Shown piece after piece: positions 1-14,340 of a DNA stretch of 64,000 bases. Each line of letters begins with the position of its first letter. The stretch's first letter is position 1. The notes under the pieces were generated by a model. It saw only the letters and a list, made by a program, of their open reading frames with translations. It ran no database searches and was not told where the DNA came from. The position numbers were made by a program, and so were the translations under genes. Origin of the DNA: Vanilla planifolia (Eukaryota; Streptophyta; Magnoliopsida; Asparagales; Orchidaceae); the NCBI GenBank assembly GCA_023846275.1, contig JAIUJO010000289.1:124001-188000 (forward strand), in the 5' to 3' direction.

Positions 1-3000
1 TATATCTCTTTTTTATCTCATTCTCACAACCAATAGCTTATTTTAGAGTTGAATCTTTTCTATGTAACTTTGCATTATCTCCCTTGCAATTCTCACAAAA
101 TTTCTTTTCCGTCTATCTTCCATAATCTTTTCTCTTTAATTCTCTTTCTCTCACCATTCTTCACCCCTCCCTTCATCACACCCTTTAATTTTTTCCTTCT
201 CTATCATATTATGACTTTATCATCTCTTTTTGTTGATCTCTCCATCATTGTCCTATTATCTAACTATCTTGTCAATCATTATCTTTTGTCAATCTCTCTT
301 TTGGTCGCACTCACACTTCATGTTTTCGTTTTATCACTCTTCTCTCTCTTATCTATCAATCATAACTATGTCTTTCCCTTCTCACTTTTCTTTATCTTCC
401 TCTATGCCTTTATTTATCTCTCTTTGGCTACTTGTTCTATTCTCCTTCTCTTTGCCTCATTTTTCTCTCCCTCTTCTTAATTGCAACAACTTACTCATTT
501 TACCTCCACTTTCTCTCTATTTTGGAATCTTTCTCCCTCCTTCCAATAATTTGTGTCCTTCACTCTTTTGATGCCTTACTCTCCTTGTCTATGTCCTCTC
601 TCTACAATCTATTTGATCTCACATTATGCCTACTTGTTTTTTCTTCTCTAACTTCTCTTAACCCCTTTTTCTTGTCACTCCGCTCTAAAATTCATGCTCC
701 TCACTTTTTTTCTCTTGTCTCTCACTCTTTCATTCTCTCTTTTCATTATGTACTTTCACTCTATATTTTGCATTTATCATTCTTGATCTATATTAAACTC
801 ATTTTTATTCTTTCACTTGTATTCTCTCTTAATTTATTCATGAGTCATCAATATCTCTATTTATTTCTCTTTGTCTCTTTAGAATTTATTTCATAATCTA
901 TCTTTGTTGCACTTAATCCTAGCATCTTAGTCTCCCTCCCTTCCCTTTTCTTGTTTATTTCTCTTTCTCCTTTCTCTCTCCTTCACTACCTCTTTTCACT
1001 CTTCTTTCCTTGTCACCCATCTTTCTTCTAAATCTCTCTAAGGAACTTTTCAATCCTAATTCTCTCTTCCTTTTCAATCCTCAGTCACCAAAATCTTCTA
1101 ATTTCCTTTTTTATTTCTTTCATTGAACTAATTCTCAAATTGTTCAGTCCAACTTGTTCCCTATTTTTATATTCCTCCCTATCATTTTTCCTTAACGGTT
1201 TTTTTCTTTTATTATCTCTTTATCTTTCTCCATCTATCTCCTAATCTATATTTTTTCTATTCTTGTTTGTCTTTATGTTCCTTCTCTCTTTCCTCTCTTT
1301 CTTCTTACTCTTTATATATCTCTTTTTGTTTAAGTAATTTTTAGATGTCTTTTCTCCACCATTCCTTACATCACTTTTCGCTTTATCTTTTATTTTTCTC
1401 TTCTCTCTCTTATTTCCAACTTTTCACTATTTTCTCTCTCTCTCTTGACACTCCCTTTTCTCTCTATGTTCCTTTGACTTGATATCTCTTTATCTATCTT
1501 TTAGTTTTACTCCATTTCATTTTATTCTTAATTTATCTACTCACTCTATATTCTACTCCACATAGTTCTTTTCTTCTATTTATATTATCACTCTTCTTTC
1601 ATTGCCTTCTCTCACTCTCATTACCTTATTCTTTATTTTCTTTCTATCTCTCTACTAGACCTCTTTACCCATCAAAATTTTTATGTTTGGCTGTCTCTTT
1701 AATTTCTATCTTAACCTTTTAATTTATATACTATACAATGCTTCTCACTCTGTATTCATTGACCTCTTTATGTCTTTGGTCTCTATGTATTACTGTAATT
1801 ATTTATCGTTGACTTTTTTCTCTCAACGACTCTTCAATCTCCTAGACCTCACAACTTTCTATATCATCTCATCCTCGTCCTCAATCACTCAATATTTCTC
1901 ATTTTTATCTACCCATACTCTCTATCAGTTTACTGTCATTACTTTTAAATTTAATATCATCAATCCCATTCATACAATCTATTGCTCCCTATTTCTTTTG
2001 ATCTTCTATATCCATCATTCTTCTCCTCTAATAATTTCTATTAACACTTTGTCACTCTCTTCTCTCTTTCTTTTTGTGTCTATATTTCTCTTACTGTCGC
2101 TTATTTATTTACTCTCTTTTGTCCCCAATTTCATTCCTCCCACATCTCTTCTCTTGTACATCTCATGTGCTCCCCATTGCTGCTATACCTTGCCCCTCTA
2201 TATTTTATCTCTCTATTTCTATTTGTGTTTATTTATTTCTCTATGATTGCCAATTACTTCTTAATGTCTCTTCTCTCTCACAGACTTTTTTTACCAATCT
2301 ACTTTACTTTCTGACTCGCTCTATCTACTTTCTTTTACAAATCTAACATCTCTTACATATTTCTATTTCATTTTTTTATATTATTTTATCACTTTTTCTC
2401 ATCACTCATCTATCATTTTGTCTATTTCTTATAACATCAAATTCTCTTTATGCCTCCATCTCTAAATGCTTTGTTTCCCATAAGAAATCTCTTCTTAACT
2501 TTTTATGTTTTACATTATCACCCAACTTCTCTCTTACTTTCTCTATTTCACACTTTTCTCTCTTCCCCTCTTTATCTCTTTTTGTCTCTTTTACTAGCTT
2601 CATTACCCATTTATCATGCTTATTCTCCTTTCTTCTATTTCTAAGCTCTCTAATATCTTTCCTCTCACACTCTTGCTTTTTTCTATTTTCCTTTAGGCTT
2701 TTCTTCTTCCTAACTCATTATCTTTCTTTGTGTCTCTTACTCCCTCTACTAACTCTTTTATATTTTTTCCTTTGCCATCTCTCACATTATCTTATCATTA
2801 TATCTAACTTAATTTTTGTCTTCTTTAAATCAAACTCTTTATCTATCTCAACCTTCCATCATTTTGGTCTCTCTTTATTTTTTAGTAATAATAATCTCTT
2901 TTCTCTCTCTATTTTTTGTCCACATCTTTTAAAAAATTCTTTCTCAACTCACTCTATCTTCTCTCATCTCCACACTATCGATCTATCTAATTCCATATAT

Positions 3001-4144
3001 TGATGCTGCTGCCTCTCTTGTTGCATTTCTAATAATCTATGATTATCTATTTCTCTCCTTACTTTTCTCCCTCACTCTCTTTTTGTTTATCTTTACTCTT
3101 TTACTTCTATTTCATTCTCATTGACTCCAATATCCTTATAACAATCTCTTTTATCTTTATCTCACTTACTCTGTCTCTCAATTTGCCATGCACTCTCTCT
3201 CAATCAAATTTTCACAAACTATTATCTATCACTTCTCTTACAATATTCCTAATTTTTATTCAACAAAAAAATATTTTATTTCAACCTCTCTCTTATGTTC
3301 ATTATTTCACTCTTCTTTCTTTATAGCATAGTATCACACACTATCATTTTTCTTATTTCACTCTTCTCTTATCACGTTCTCCTTCATTATTTTTCTCTTC
3401 GCTTTCTTTCTTTGTCCATTCTTTTCTTCAAAATTTTTTCTTTTAAACTCCTTTCCCTCTTTTCTCTCTAACTCTTTGCAATAAATCTTTCCAATCACTT
3501 TCCTTTCCCATATCTCTCTCTCTTTCTCTTATCAATATATTTTCATCTATTTATAACTCATTTATGTCAAAGTTTTGGCTATCTTTTCTCTCCATCTTTT
3601 TTGTCTCATTAAGATTTCTCTCTCTAACCCACTACCTATTATCTTCTCCTTACCTTCCATACTTCGACATTGTCTTCTTCTCTATATCTATTTATATAGC
3701 TCTATTTAAACATATTCTCACTCATATTGCTCTATCTTCCCTTATCTCCTCCTTATCAATACAACTTTTTTCTATCAATTGATGCTTCTTCCCATGCTTT
3801 TCCCTTTCTCTCAATCTAAATTATTATCTCTTTGTCATTCTACTTCACTCACTCACATTGTCTCTCTTCACTTCTATATTTTTTTCTACCTCTTCCTCTC
3901 AACTCCTTATATATCAATCTCTTTTGTCTTTCTCTCTTACTCCTTTCTCTCTTCCTCACTCCAACTTATATTCAATCTTTTATTATCTATCAGCCACTAA
4001 TATTTTCCTCTTTTTTCTTAAGATTTGTTATATCTATTTATCAAGATATACTTTATTATTAATTTATTTCTCACTCTCTCATCTTCCTTTATTTTTTTAT
4101 CTCTTTCTCTCTCTATTTTTTTCTATTATTCATTTTATGTCTAC
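1..4144 (+). repeat. CT-rich block of satellite unit 0 (5' truncated by window)
   Basis: The + strand is dominated by C and T in short words such as TCTCTTT, CTCTCTC and TTTATCT. Landmarks recur in order in later units: ATGTAACTTTGCA near 60 (also near 6,105 and, with changes, near 14,965), ATGTTTGGCTGTCTC near 1,683 (compare 7,792, 16,648, 23,228), TTGATGCTGCTGCC near 3,000 (compare 9,173, 18,008, 24,478), and TTGATGCTTCTTCCC near 3,779 (compare 9,925, 18,811). By these the window opens about 0.5 kb inside a unit. The Leu/Ser/Phe/Ile-rich open frames here lack family features and shift frame between copies of the repeat, so they are compositional. No gene is seen. Confidence 0.8.
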
Positions 4145-5510
4145 TTTAAATTGTTATATCATAAGAAAATTTAGAAATAAACTTAAGAAGTTGATATGAA
4201 TCAAAATAAGAATTATAAATTAAATAAATGAACTATATCAAACTAAAGTATACAAATTGTTAATTATTGTTCTATTAAAATTTAAAATATTTTTATAGCT
4301 ATTAATAGTTATCAAAATCACTTTTTGTTAACAAGAAGTGAAATTACAAATTCTTTTTACTATTATAATAAATATTGTTTATGAATTAAAATAGATAAAA
4401 TAAATATATTTTGAAAACATTAATTTCGTTATATTAAAAAATAATTTCTTATTGTAATTATGATTAATAATAAAATTTCTTGCATCATTTCTATTTAAAA
4501 CAATTTATAAAATAATTAATTTTTCATGATAATTAAAAGAAAAACATGCATTAATTATTGTTTTATTATTAAGAATAATTACTATTATAAATAATGGTAA
4601 TATAGAAATTAAAAAATAACAAATATTGTACTATGAATTTAAAAAAAATATTAATAGACAACTATTAAAAACAATTTATGATAATCATTAATAATAGCAT
4701 TAATAACTTTTTAAAAAGTACATTCATTCTTGTTTATTATTTTTCATCCTTTTAATTTTTTTTGTACTTCCATTTCATTTTTTTTTCCTCTAACTTCTTT
4801 TTTATGGTCCTATTTAGACATGAAATATTTCATATTTAATTTTATTCATTTCTTTTTTTATTCTAAATTTCTTATTTTTACTATTCTTTTCATCTGGTTA
4901 ATTATTGTGTTCTACATTTTTTATTCTTCTTGTCAATAATAGAAATAATAATATCAAATATTCATATTTTTTGTATTAGTTATTTTCTTAAGAAGATTAA
5001 AGTTATAATTCACATTGGACTAACTTTTTATTACTTAAATTATAGTTAGATCAATTTTTATTAGCTATGGTTAACACCATTAGTAAACATTGTTATTATC
5101 TCCTTTTCTTAAACAATTATAAAAAATAATTAATTATTATTGAAAAGATTTGTGATAATTAAGAATCGATATTTAAATAATTAAATATTATTTAAGCACA
5201 AATAGATCATTACATTTAAAATTATTTATGTTAATAAAAATTACTTTATTAGTTAATAATGAACTGTAAATTAAATGACACATTATTAAATAGAAAGAAT
5301 AATTAAATAGAATTAATGTTAACAAAATTATAATTTAAAAAATTAATCAAAAGGATGATAATTCTAATTAATAATCATTATATTTATTACAAAAAGCTTG
5401 TATAATAGTTATTCTTATTAAAAAATTTTGTTTACTGTAATATTAATTAAATATTTTTATACTTTTTAAAAATTACTATTAACGATACTATTTTTAATAT
5501 TTTTTTGTAC
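4145..5510 (+). repeat. AT-rich block of satellite unit 0
   Basis: An abrupt change from CT-rich to A+T-rich sequence at about 4,145 matches the same transition near 10,235, 12,660, 19,190, 24,715 and 30,425. The landmark CATGAAATATTTCATATTTA near 4,819 recurs near 13,127 and 19,848. After about 4,937 the copy jumps from the segment preceding the GTAGAAACTAA landmark straight to the AAGAAGATTA segment, so roughly half a kilobase present in units 2 and 3 is missing. The block ends with a TAATTAATT-containing run that leads into the next CT block. No gene or RNA is seen. Confidence 0.75.
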
Positions 5511-8500
5511 GAAATAATATTGCTTTAGCAGATAAATAATTAATTTTTCTTTTTTTTTCTCTCTCTAATATTATTCTCACTTTCTCTCTTAAACTATATC
5601 CCTTTGTCCAAAACTTTCTCTCAAACAAAATATTTGTGACTCTCTCCATCACATTCGTTATCATAATCTCTACCAACTTTTTCCCAAAATTGTCTCTTTT
5701 TCTTTAAAACCTCACTTTCATAAGTTGTTCTTTTTTTCTATTATTTTGTTCTCTTATTGTTCTCTTTATCATTAAATTAATGTGTCTCTTTTTAAAACTA
5801 TTTTTTTAATTTCTCTCACTTCCTTTTTGTGTCTCTTTCAATTTTAATGTTTGTCTACCTCTTTATCTTTGTTCTCTTTTTCTCTCTAAATCAAAATCTC
5901 TATCAAAGTGCTGCTTTTTTATGAGTTATCAATCTCACTCTCTTCCCTTCCTCTTTTTATCTCTTTTTATTTTATATATCATCACTTAGTCTTTCAACCT
6001 TATATATCACCTTCTTTAATTTGCAATTATTTCTCTACATTCTTATGTCTCTTTTTTAACTTATTCTCAAAACCTAGAGCTCTTTTTTGAGTTATATCTT
6101 CTCTATGTAACTTTGCACTACATCCTTTACAATTCTCTCATAAATTTATCTTTTTTCTCTCTCTTCCTTAATATCTTTCCTATATCTCTCTTTCTCTCTC
6201 CATTTTCTTGTCCATCTCTCTCATGACATTCTCACTCCCCTCACTTGTTATTGTTCCTTGTGCATTCCCTCACTAAACTCATTATTTTTGCCAATCTCTC
6301 TAATTTTCCTTCTATATCACACTATGACTTTATTATTTCTTTTTTTTGATCTCTCCATCATCATCCCATTTTCCTGCAACTCTCTCAAACACTATCTATA
6401 GTTAATCTCTTTTTGGTCTCATCACTCTATTTGTTTTCATTCTCTCAATCCTCTCTTTCTTATCCATCAATCATAGCTATGTTTTCTTTTCTCACTTTTC
6501 TTTGCCTTCTTTTGTCTTTCTTTCTCTCACTAGCTCCTTATTTTATTCTCTCATTTTTTGCCTCATTTCCCTCTCCCTCTTGTCCATTCTAACAAATTAA
6601 TCCTTTTCACTCCACCTTCTCTCTCTTTTGTAATCTTTCTTTTTAGTTTTAATTATTTGTTTCTTTCACTTTGTCGATCCCTCACTCTACATGTCTATCT
6701 TCTCTCTACAACCTATTTAATCTCTCAATATGCCTCCTTGTTTTTTCTTCTCTTACTTCTATTACCCCCTCCATCTTTGTCCACTCTAAAATTCATGCTG
6801 ATCAAATTTTTTCCTTTTTCTCTCTACTCTTCCATTCTCTCTCTTCATCATGTATTATTCACTTTAAATTTTGTATTTATTCATATTTGTCACTATAAAA
6901 CTCACTTTTAGTCTTTGATTTGTATTCTTGCTTTATCTCTTTATCTATCATTTGTATCTCTATTTCTTTCTCTTATCTCTCTTGAAATCAATCTCATGAT
7001 TTATCTTTATTGCTCTTAATCTTAGCCTCTTGTCTCCCTTCCTTACCTATTCTTGCTCACTCCACTATCTCCTTTTTCTCTCCCCTGCTATCTCCTTCTT
7101 ATTCTTCTTTCCTTCTTCTCTATATTTCATCTCAATCTCTCTAAAGCCCTTTCTCATTATAATTTTCTCTTCCTTTCTCAATCCTTAATCACCAAATTCA
7201 TCCAATTTTCCTTTCATTGTTCACTAACTCACATTGTTCACTTCCACTTATTCCACTTTTTTCTTTTCTTCCCTATTATTATTCCTCAAGAGTTTTGTCC
7301 TTTCTTTTTCTTCTTTTATCTCTTCATCTTTCTTGATCTATCTCTCAATTTGTATTTTTTAATTTTTTTTTATCTCTTTATGTTCTTTTTATTTCTCCCT
7401 CTTCTCTTCCTTTCCTTCTTACACAATATATATGTCTCTCTTTGTATATATTTCCACAAATATCTTTTTTCTTAATATTTTCTTATATCTCTTTTCCCTC
7501 TATCTTTTATTCTTCTTTTCTTTCTCTTATTTCCAATTTCACATTATTTTCTCTCTTTTTAGACTCCTTTTTTCTCTCTATTTCCTTTTTAACTTGATAT
7601 CTATATATCTAACCCTCACTTTGGCTCCATTTCTATTTATCTTAATGTATTTAATCCCTCTCTATTATATTCTTTATCATTGTCTTTATCTTCTATTTAT
7701 ATTATCACTATTCTTAAACAACCTTCTCTCTCTTTACCTTATTCTTCATTTTTTGTCTTTCTACTTGTATTACTTTATGCATCAAATCTTTCATGTTTGC
7801 ATGTCTTTCATCTCTATCTAAACCTTTTATTATATAAACTACAATTTGCTTCTTCCTCTACATTTATTGACCTCTTTACCTCTTTGATCGTAATGTTTTA
7901 GTCAAATTGTTTTTCTTTGACTTTCTTTCTCTTGATTACTCCACACTCCATGATCTCTACTCTTTCTATATAATTTGAACCTCCTTCTGGTTCACTTACT
8001 CTTTCTTGTTCTGTTATCTCCCTATATTACCTATTAGTTTATACTCTCATTACTTTTCTCTTTATTATGATCATTCCCATTTCTACTATCTCTTACTCTT
8101 CATTTCTTTTCAACTTTTATATTCACCATTATTCTACCTCTCTAATAATTTTTATCAACAAATTTGTCACTCTCTTTTCTCTTTCTCTTTTATCTTTTTC
8201 TCTTACTAAGACTTTACTATTTCACATCTTTTTTTTGTAATTTCTCTCCTCTCACATCTCTTCTCTTATATCCCTGATGTGCTCTCCATTGCCTTTATCT
8301 CCATACATCTCGATTTTTTTGTATCTTTATCTCCGTTTACATTCTTTTTTATTTCACTCTTATTGTCCAACTATCTCTCCATATCTTTTCCCTTAACACT
8401 CTCTGCTTTCAACTCTCTATCTTCTCTTTTTGACTCTCTATCTACTTTATAATATATATCTCACATCTTCATCTCTTTGTCTTTTGTCTCTTCTTAATAT

Positions 8501-10234
8501 TGCTTTATCTCTTTTTATCATCACTCATTTATCACTTTGCCTCTCTTCCTTATACTTTCACAAACTCTTCATGTCCCCATCTCTAAATGCCTTCCTTCTC
8601 ATTGAGAATCTCTTCCTAAATGTTCTCTCTATTTCACTATCACTCTACCTTTCCCTTACTTTCTCTATTTCACACTTTCTCTTTCTTTCTATCTCTCTTT
8701 GTCTCTTTTACTTGTTGCACTTCTCTTTTATTATGCTAACTCTCTTTTCTCTTCATTGTTCCATCATTAAACTTCTTAAATTTCTTTCTTCTCTCCTTTT
8801 TACACTATTTTATTCTCCTTTAAACTTTATTTCTACCTAATTCTCCTTCTTTCTTTTCTCTATGACTCTCTCAACTAACTATTTTATATATTTTTCCTTT
8901 CCCATCTCTCATGATATCTTCTCTCATATTCTAAATCAATTTTTTGTCTTATTTAAATAAAATGACTTATTTATCTCAACTTTCCATCATCTTTGCCTCT
9001 CTTTATTTTTCATTTTTAATACTCTATTTACTACTCTCTACTTCATCTTCTCTCTCTCAAACACTCTCCTTTTCTATTTCTTTTTGTCTAGGTCTCCTAA
9101 CAAATTTTATCTCAACTCACTCTCACTTCTTTTATCTCCATAATATCGCTCCACTAACTAATTCTATAAATTGATGCTTCATCCCTTACTTATTCCATCT
9201 CTAATAGTCTATGATTATCTCTTTCTTGCTCTACCTTTCTCCTTCACACTCTTTCTCTCTATCTTTGCTTGTTTATTTCTTCTCTCCCTTTCACTCCTAC
9301 ATCTTTATAATAGTGACTTCTATCTTTCTCTCTTATTTTATCATGTAGTCTCACAAGCAAATGATCTTTTACTAATTTTTATCACTTCTCTAATAGCATT
9401 TTTTATTTCTATTTAACCAAAAATATTTCATGCTAACCTCTCTCTTACCTCTTTTATTTCAATATACTTTCTTTACCCTTATGTATCACACTCTATCACT
9501 TTTCTTAGTTTTACTTTTCTCTAATCATGTTGTCCCTCATTATTTTTTTCTCTACACTTTCTTTCTTAGTCCATTATTTTCTCTATAATTTTTTTCTTTT
9601 AAACTCTACTTTTCCTCTTTTCTCTCTCACTTTCCACTAAATCTTTCCAATCACTTTCCTTTCCCCTCTTTTTATTTCTCTTTTCAATATATTTCCCTCA
9701 ATTTATATCTCAACTACATAAAAGTTTTGGTTTATTTTTCTCTCCATCATTTCTCTCTTTAATTTCTCCCTCTAATACACAACCTATTATCTTGCCTTAA
9801 TCTTTCTCACTTCCATATTGTCATCTTCTTTATATCTCATTATCTTACTTTTTTTAAACCCATTCTCTTCATCCTTCACTCTTTTCCTTAATCTCTTGCA
9901 TATTAGTCCACCTTATTCTATCAATTGATGATCCTTCCCACTCTTTTCCCTTACTCTCAATCTCAATTATTACCTCTTTCTCATTCACCTCACTTAATCA
10001 CTCACTTTGTCTCTCTTCAATCTTATGTTTTTTTCTATCTTTTTCCCTCAACTCTTCATATATCAATCTCTTCTACTTTTCTCTCTTCCCTTTATCTTTA
10101 TCTCTATCTCTATTTCTCACTAATATTTTCCCCTTTTCTATTACTTCTCATTATTTTTAATTATCTACATATACTTAATTTTTTCTTTTCTCCCTATTAC
10201 TTTTCTATCAATTATTATATGTCTACTTTAAATA
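5511..10234 (+). repeat. CT-rich block of satellite unit 1
   Basis: The unit start is defined by a shared sequence: TAATAATTAATT-type AT DNA, then CT-rich DNA containing CAAAATATTTGTG near 5,624. It recurs near 12,010, 14,340, 21,045 and 26,305. Landmarks match unit 0 at a spacing of about 6.1 kb (1,683 to 7,792; 3,000 to 9,173; 3,779 to 9,925). Two related TTGATG-plus-CT segments (about 9,173 and 9,925) lie roughly 0.75 kb apart inside the unit, and a similar pair is in units 0 and 3, so the CT block may itself hold an old internal duplication. Open frames are low-complexity and not credible. Confidence 0.8.
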
Positions 10235-12010
10235 TCCAATTCCTTAAGACAACTTACAAATAGAATCACCTATAGTTAATAGTTTTTGTAATTACAAATT
10301 ATATTTACAATTATAATAAATATTATTTATAAATTAAAAATAGATATAGTAAATCTATTTTCAATAAAATAATTACATTATATTTAAAATAGATTTTTGT
10401 TATTGTAATTAGAATGAAAATATTAAATTTGTTACACCTTTTTTATTTAAAATGTTTTATAAAATAATAAATGTTTCATAATAATTATAAAAAATAAATA
10501 TTAACTATTGATATATTTTAAAAAATAATAACCATTTTAAATTACTAATAATAAAAATAAATGTAATATAAATGTTATATTATGAATTTGAAAAAATTAA
10601 AAATTAGTGAACAACTAAAAAAACATATTATGATAACCATGAATAGTATTTTTAATAACTTTAAAACACTATATTTATTCTTATTAATATTGGATATTCT
10701 TATTCATCTTTTGTTCAATATTTTTGCCCTTCTTCCACATCATTTGTTTATTTTAACTACTTTTATTATCTTATTTATCCTTGATATAGTTCATATTTAA
10801 TTTTATTCATTTTATATTCTTATTTTATTTAATTTTTTTACTATTATTATTCACTTCTTCTAGTTAATTATCATGTTTTATATTTTCTTATTCTTTTTCT
10901 TGTTAGTCATCATTTGATAATACACTTTCAAGATTTAAATTGCTTAAGCACTTTAATATTTCTAAGAATATGTAGAAACTAAATGAGCAAAAGAAAATTA
11001 TTATTACTTTTTATACATTATTTTTTTAAAAAGGTTATCATTATTTTTATTATAATTATAATTTTTAAATTTATTTTATTGATTTAGAATATATTATTAT
11101 TTTTAAATTTCTAAGAATTAAATAATAATAAATTATAAATTTACACCTTTTCTTTTTAATCTTCTTTTTATAATTAATTCTTGTTCATTTTCTTTTCTTA
11201 TTTTGTATTATAATATTCATTTCTATAATTGGAAAACAATGACAAAAAATTATTTTTTTATATTTTTTAGGTAAGTTTAGAATAAAGTTATTAATTATTT
11301 TCACTTGAATTTAATAATTAATAAAATTCCATTTTTATTTCCTTTTTACTATTATTAAGAAATACATTTTATCATTTAAATATTAAATTACAATATTACG
11401 AATAGAGTGATTTTTATTTTATGCTTCATAGATACAAATTTTTTTCTAAAGACATTTTTAAGAATAATAATAGCAATAATAATAGCAAATGCTCAAATTT
11501 ACTTGCTGTTATAATTCATGTGAGAATAATGCCTTTATACGAAAATGATAAAGCATTATTATTACTTATAGTAAATACTATCAGTAATAGTTGTTTTTCT
11601 CTCTAATTCTTAAACATTTATTCAAAATAATTAATTATTATGGATAAGAAATATAATAATTAATAATTAGCTATTTAAATAAGTAAAACTTATTTAACAA
11701 TCAAACAATTATTAAATTTTTAAACTAGATATGCTCATAAATATTAATTTATTTGTTAATGGAGAATTATAATTTAAATGACATATTTTTAAATAGTAAG
11801 AATAATTAATTAGAATTAATCTTAACATATTAGAATTTTAAAAAATTATTTTAAAGGACGATAATTATAATTAATAATTACTACATTTATTAAGAAAATT
11901 AGATATAATAGTTGTTCTTATTAAAACAAATTTGTTATAAAATTAATTAATAATTTTAAAGACTTTTTAAAATTACAATTAATTATAATATTTTTTCTAT
12001 TTTCTTTACA
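10235..12010 (+). repeat. AT-rich block of satellite unit 1
   Basis: About 1.8 kb of A+T-rich sequence collinear with the other AT blocks. It has TTCATATTTAATTTTATTCA near 10,788 and AAGAATATGTAGAAACTAA near 10,968 (also near 13,308 and, as a variant, 20,026). Near the end it has ATAATTAATTATTATGG before the next CT block. I see no gene, RNA or mobile element. The short open frames are AT-rich chance frames. Confidence 0.75.
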
Positions 12011-12659
12011 AAATAATTGTCTTATAGCATTAATAATTAATTCTTTCTATTCTTGTTCTATCTCTCCAATATTAGCCTCACTTTCTTCCTCTATCTATGT
12101 CCCTTTATCCGAAACCACTCTCACAAAATATTTGTGCTTCTCTGCACATTCTTTATCGTAGCCTCTATCGACTTTATCTCAAAATTGTCTATTATTTTCT
12201 TGATCTTCTTCTTCTTAAGCTATTCTTTTTTTATTGCTTCTTTATCAGTTCTTATTCTCTTTATCATTCGATTAGTGTCTCTTTATAAAATTATTTCTAT
12301 GCAATTCTCTCTATTCCATTTTGCCTCTCTTTTAATCATAATGTTTGTACACTCACTTTCTCTCTCTTCACTCCTTTATTTATTTTTTTTATCTCTTCCT
12401 CATAACTCTTCAAATATCAATCCCTTGTACCTTTCTCACTCCCTCACTCTTTATCTTGCTTTCACAAATATTCTCTTGTTTGTTATCTATCTCCAATAAT
12501 ATTTTAACTTTACTCTATGTTTTTGTTATTTTTATTTCTCTTGCAATATTTTATATTTACTTTCTTTCTCACCTCTCTCACCTATCATTTTTAACTCTTT
12601 CTCTCTCTAGTTTTTTCTATCATTCAATGTATGTCTATCTTCAGCATCCTATTTCATAA
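12011..12659 (+). repeat. Internally deleted CT block of satellite unit 2
   Basis: This block is only about 650 bp, against 3.7-4.9 kb in complete units. Its first ~330 bp (ending near 12,345) match the start of other units, including ACAAAATATTTGTG near 12,124. The next part, with TCTTCCTCATAACTC and AATATCAATCCC near 12,400, matches the end of the CT block of unit 0 near 3,890-3,925. About 4 kb of CT block has therefore been lost from its middle, with both ends kept. This shows that the CT and AT parts belong to one repeat unit. Confidence 0.75.
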
Positions 12660-14340
12660 AAAATTTACAAATAGATTTAAAAACATGATGTGAACAAAAA
12701 TAAGGATATTTAGATAGCTATCAATGTTACTTGTGATTAATATAAAAAGTAATTACAAAATATATTTATTATTATAATAAATATTAATTAAAAAAATTAA
12801 AATATATAATAAATCTATTTAAAATAAAATACTTACATCACATTAAAAGTAATGTAATTGTTATTATATTACTAATAATAATTATGATTTTAAAATATTA
12901 ATAATGTAAAAAAAAGGAAATATAAATACTTTTTTATGAGTTAGAAAAAAAAAATTAATGAATAACAATAAAAACTATTATGATAATCATAAATAGTATT
13001 ATTAAGAATTTTCGAAATTTATATTTATTCTTATCAATTATAAATATTCTTAATCGTCTTGTTTCATTCTTTTTGGTCTTCTTCCTCATTTTTTTTCTTC
13101 TAGCTCTTTTTATTGACCTATTTACACTTGAAATATTTCATATTTAATTTTATATTTTCTTTCATCATTTGTTCTAATTGTTTTATTTTTATTCTTTTAT
13201 TCATCTTATTAATTATTGTGCTCTACATTTTCTTATTCTCCTTCTTGTCAATCATCTATTTTATAATTGCTCCTTCAAGATTTTTCTTCCTTAATCACAT
13301 TATTCTTTTTAAGAATATGTAGAAACTAAGGAAAGTAATATAAAATTGTTATTAATTTTTTTTCCAAATGTTTTAATGAATAAGAATAATTATTTTTAAT
13401 TTTAACTATAAGTTTATAATTAATTTTAATAATTTAAAATAAAGTATTATTTTCTAATTGTTAAGAATAAGATAACAATAAATTATAATTTTTTTCTTTT
13501 CTTCTTAATCTTCTTTTTATAATAAGTTTTTTTATTTTTTCTTATTTTTTATTACAAAATTGTTTATTAGTTATGTTTTGGGTCTTTAAATTTTAACTAT
13601 TAATTATTTTTTATTTCAAATTGATAATTAATACAAATTATTTTTTAATTTGTTTTACTATAAATAAGAAATTAATTTTAATTTTTTAATATTTAATTAC
13701 AAGATTATGAGTAAAGTTATTGTTATTTTATTCTTCGTAGTTATAAATTTTTTTCTTTGGACATGTTTAATCACAATAATGACAATACTAATAATAAATA
13801 TTCATATTTGAAAGATTTGTTATTTACATAGGAAGATTAGAGTAATAATTCAGATGAGAATAACTTTTTGATATTTAAATGATGGTCAGAGTAACTTTTA
13901 TTATTTATGGTCAACACTATTTATAACTATTATTATTATCTCTAATTTCTAAATAATTATTCAAATAATTAATTATTACTTATGTTAACTATAATAATGA
14001 AGATTTATCTTTTTAAATAAGTAAAAAAATTATGAACCAAAAAATTTTAAAATTTGAGAAATAGTTGTGCTAAAAAATATTTCTTTATTCGTAACAAATT
14101 GTAACTTAAATGAAAATTTTAAAAAATAAGAATAATTAATTAGAATTAATATTAACATAATTAGAATCAATAAAAAGTATCATAATGGAGTGGTAAATAA
14201 TAATTACAACCTTTATTAAGAAAAGTTGATATAGTAGTTATTCTTGTTAAAGAATTTGTTAAAACATTAATTAATAATTTTAAATAATTTTGCAACTTTA
14301 CTATTATCGATATTATTTTTTATATTTTCTTCTAAAAATA
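12660..14340 (+). repeat. AT-rich block of satellite unit 2
   Basis: AT-rich sequence collinear with the other AT blocks. Landmarks are TGAAATATTTCATATTTAAT near 13,129, AAGAATATGTAGAAACTAAG near 13,311 and AGGAAGATTAGAGTAATAAT near 13,830. Unlike the shortened CT block before it, this AT block is near full length (about 1.7 kb). Nothing else is seen in it. Confidence 0.75.
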
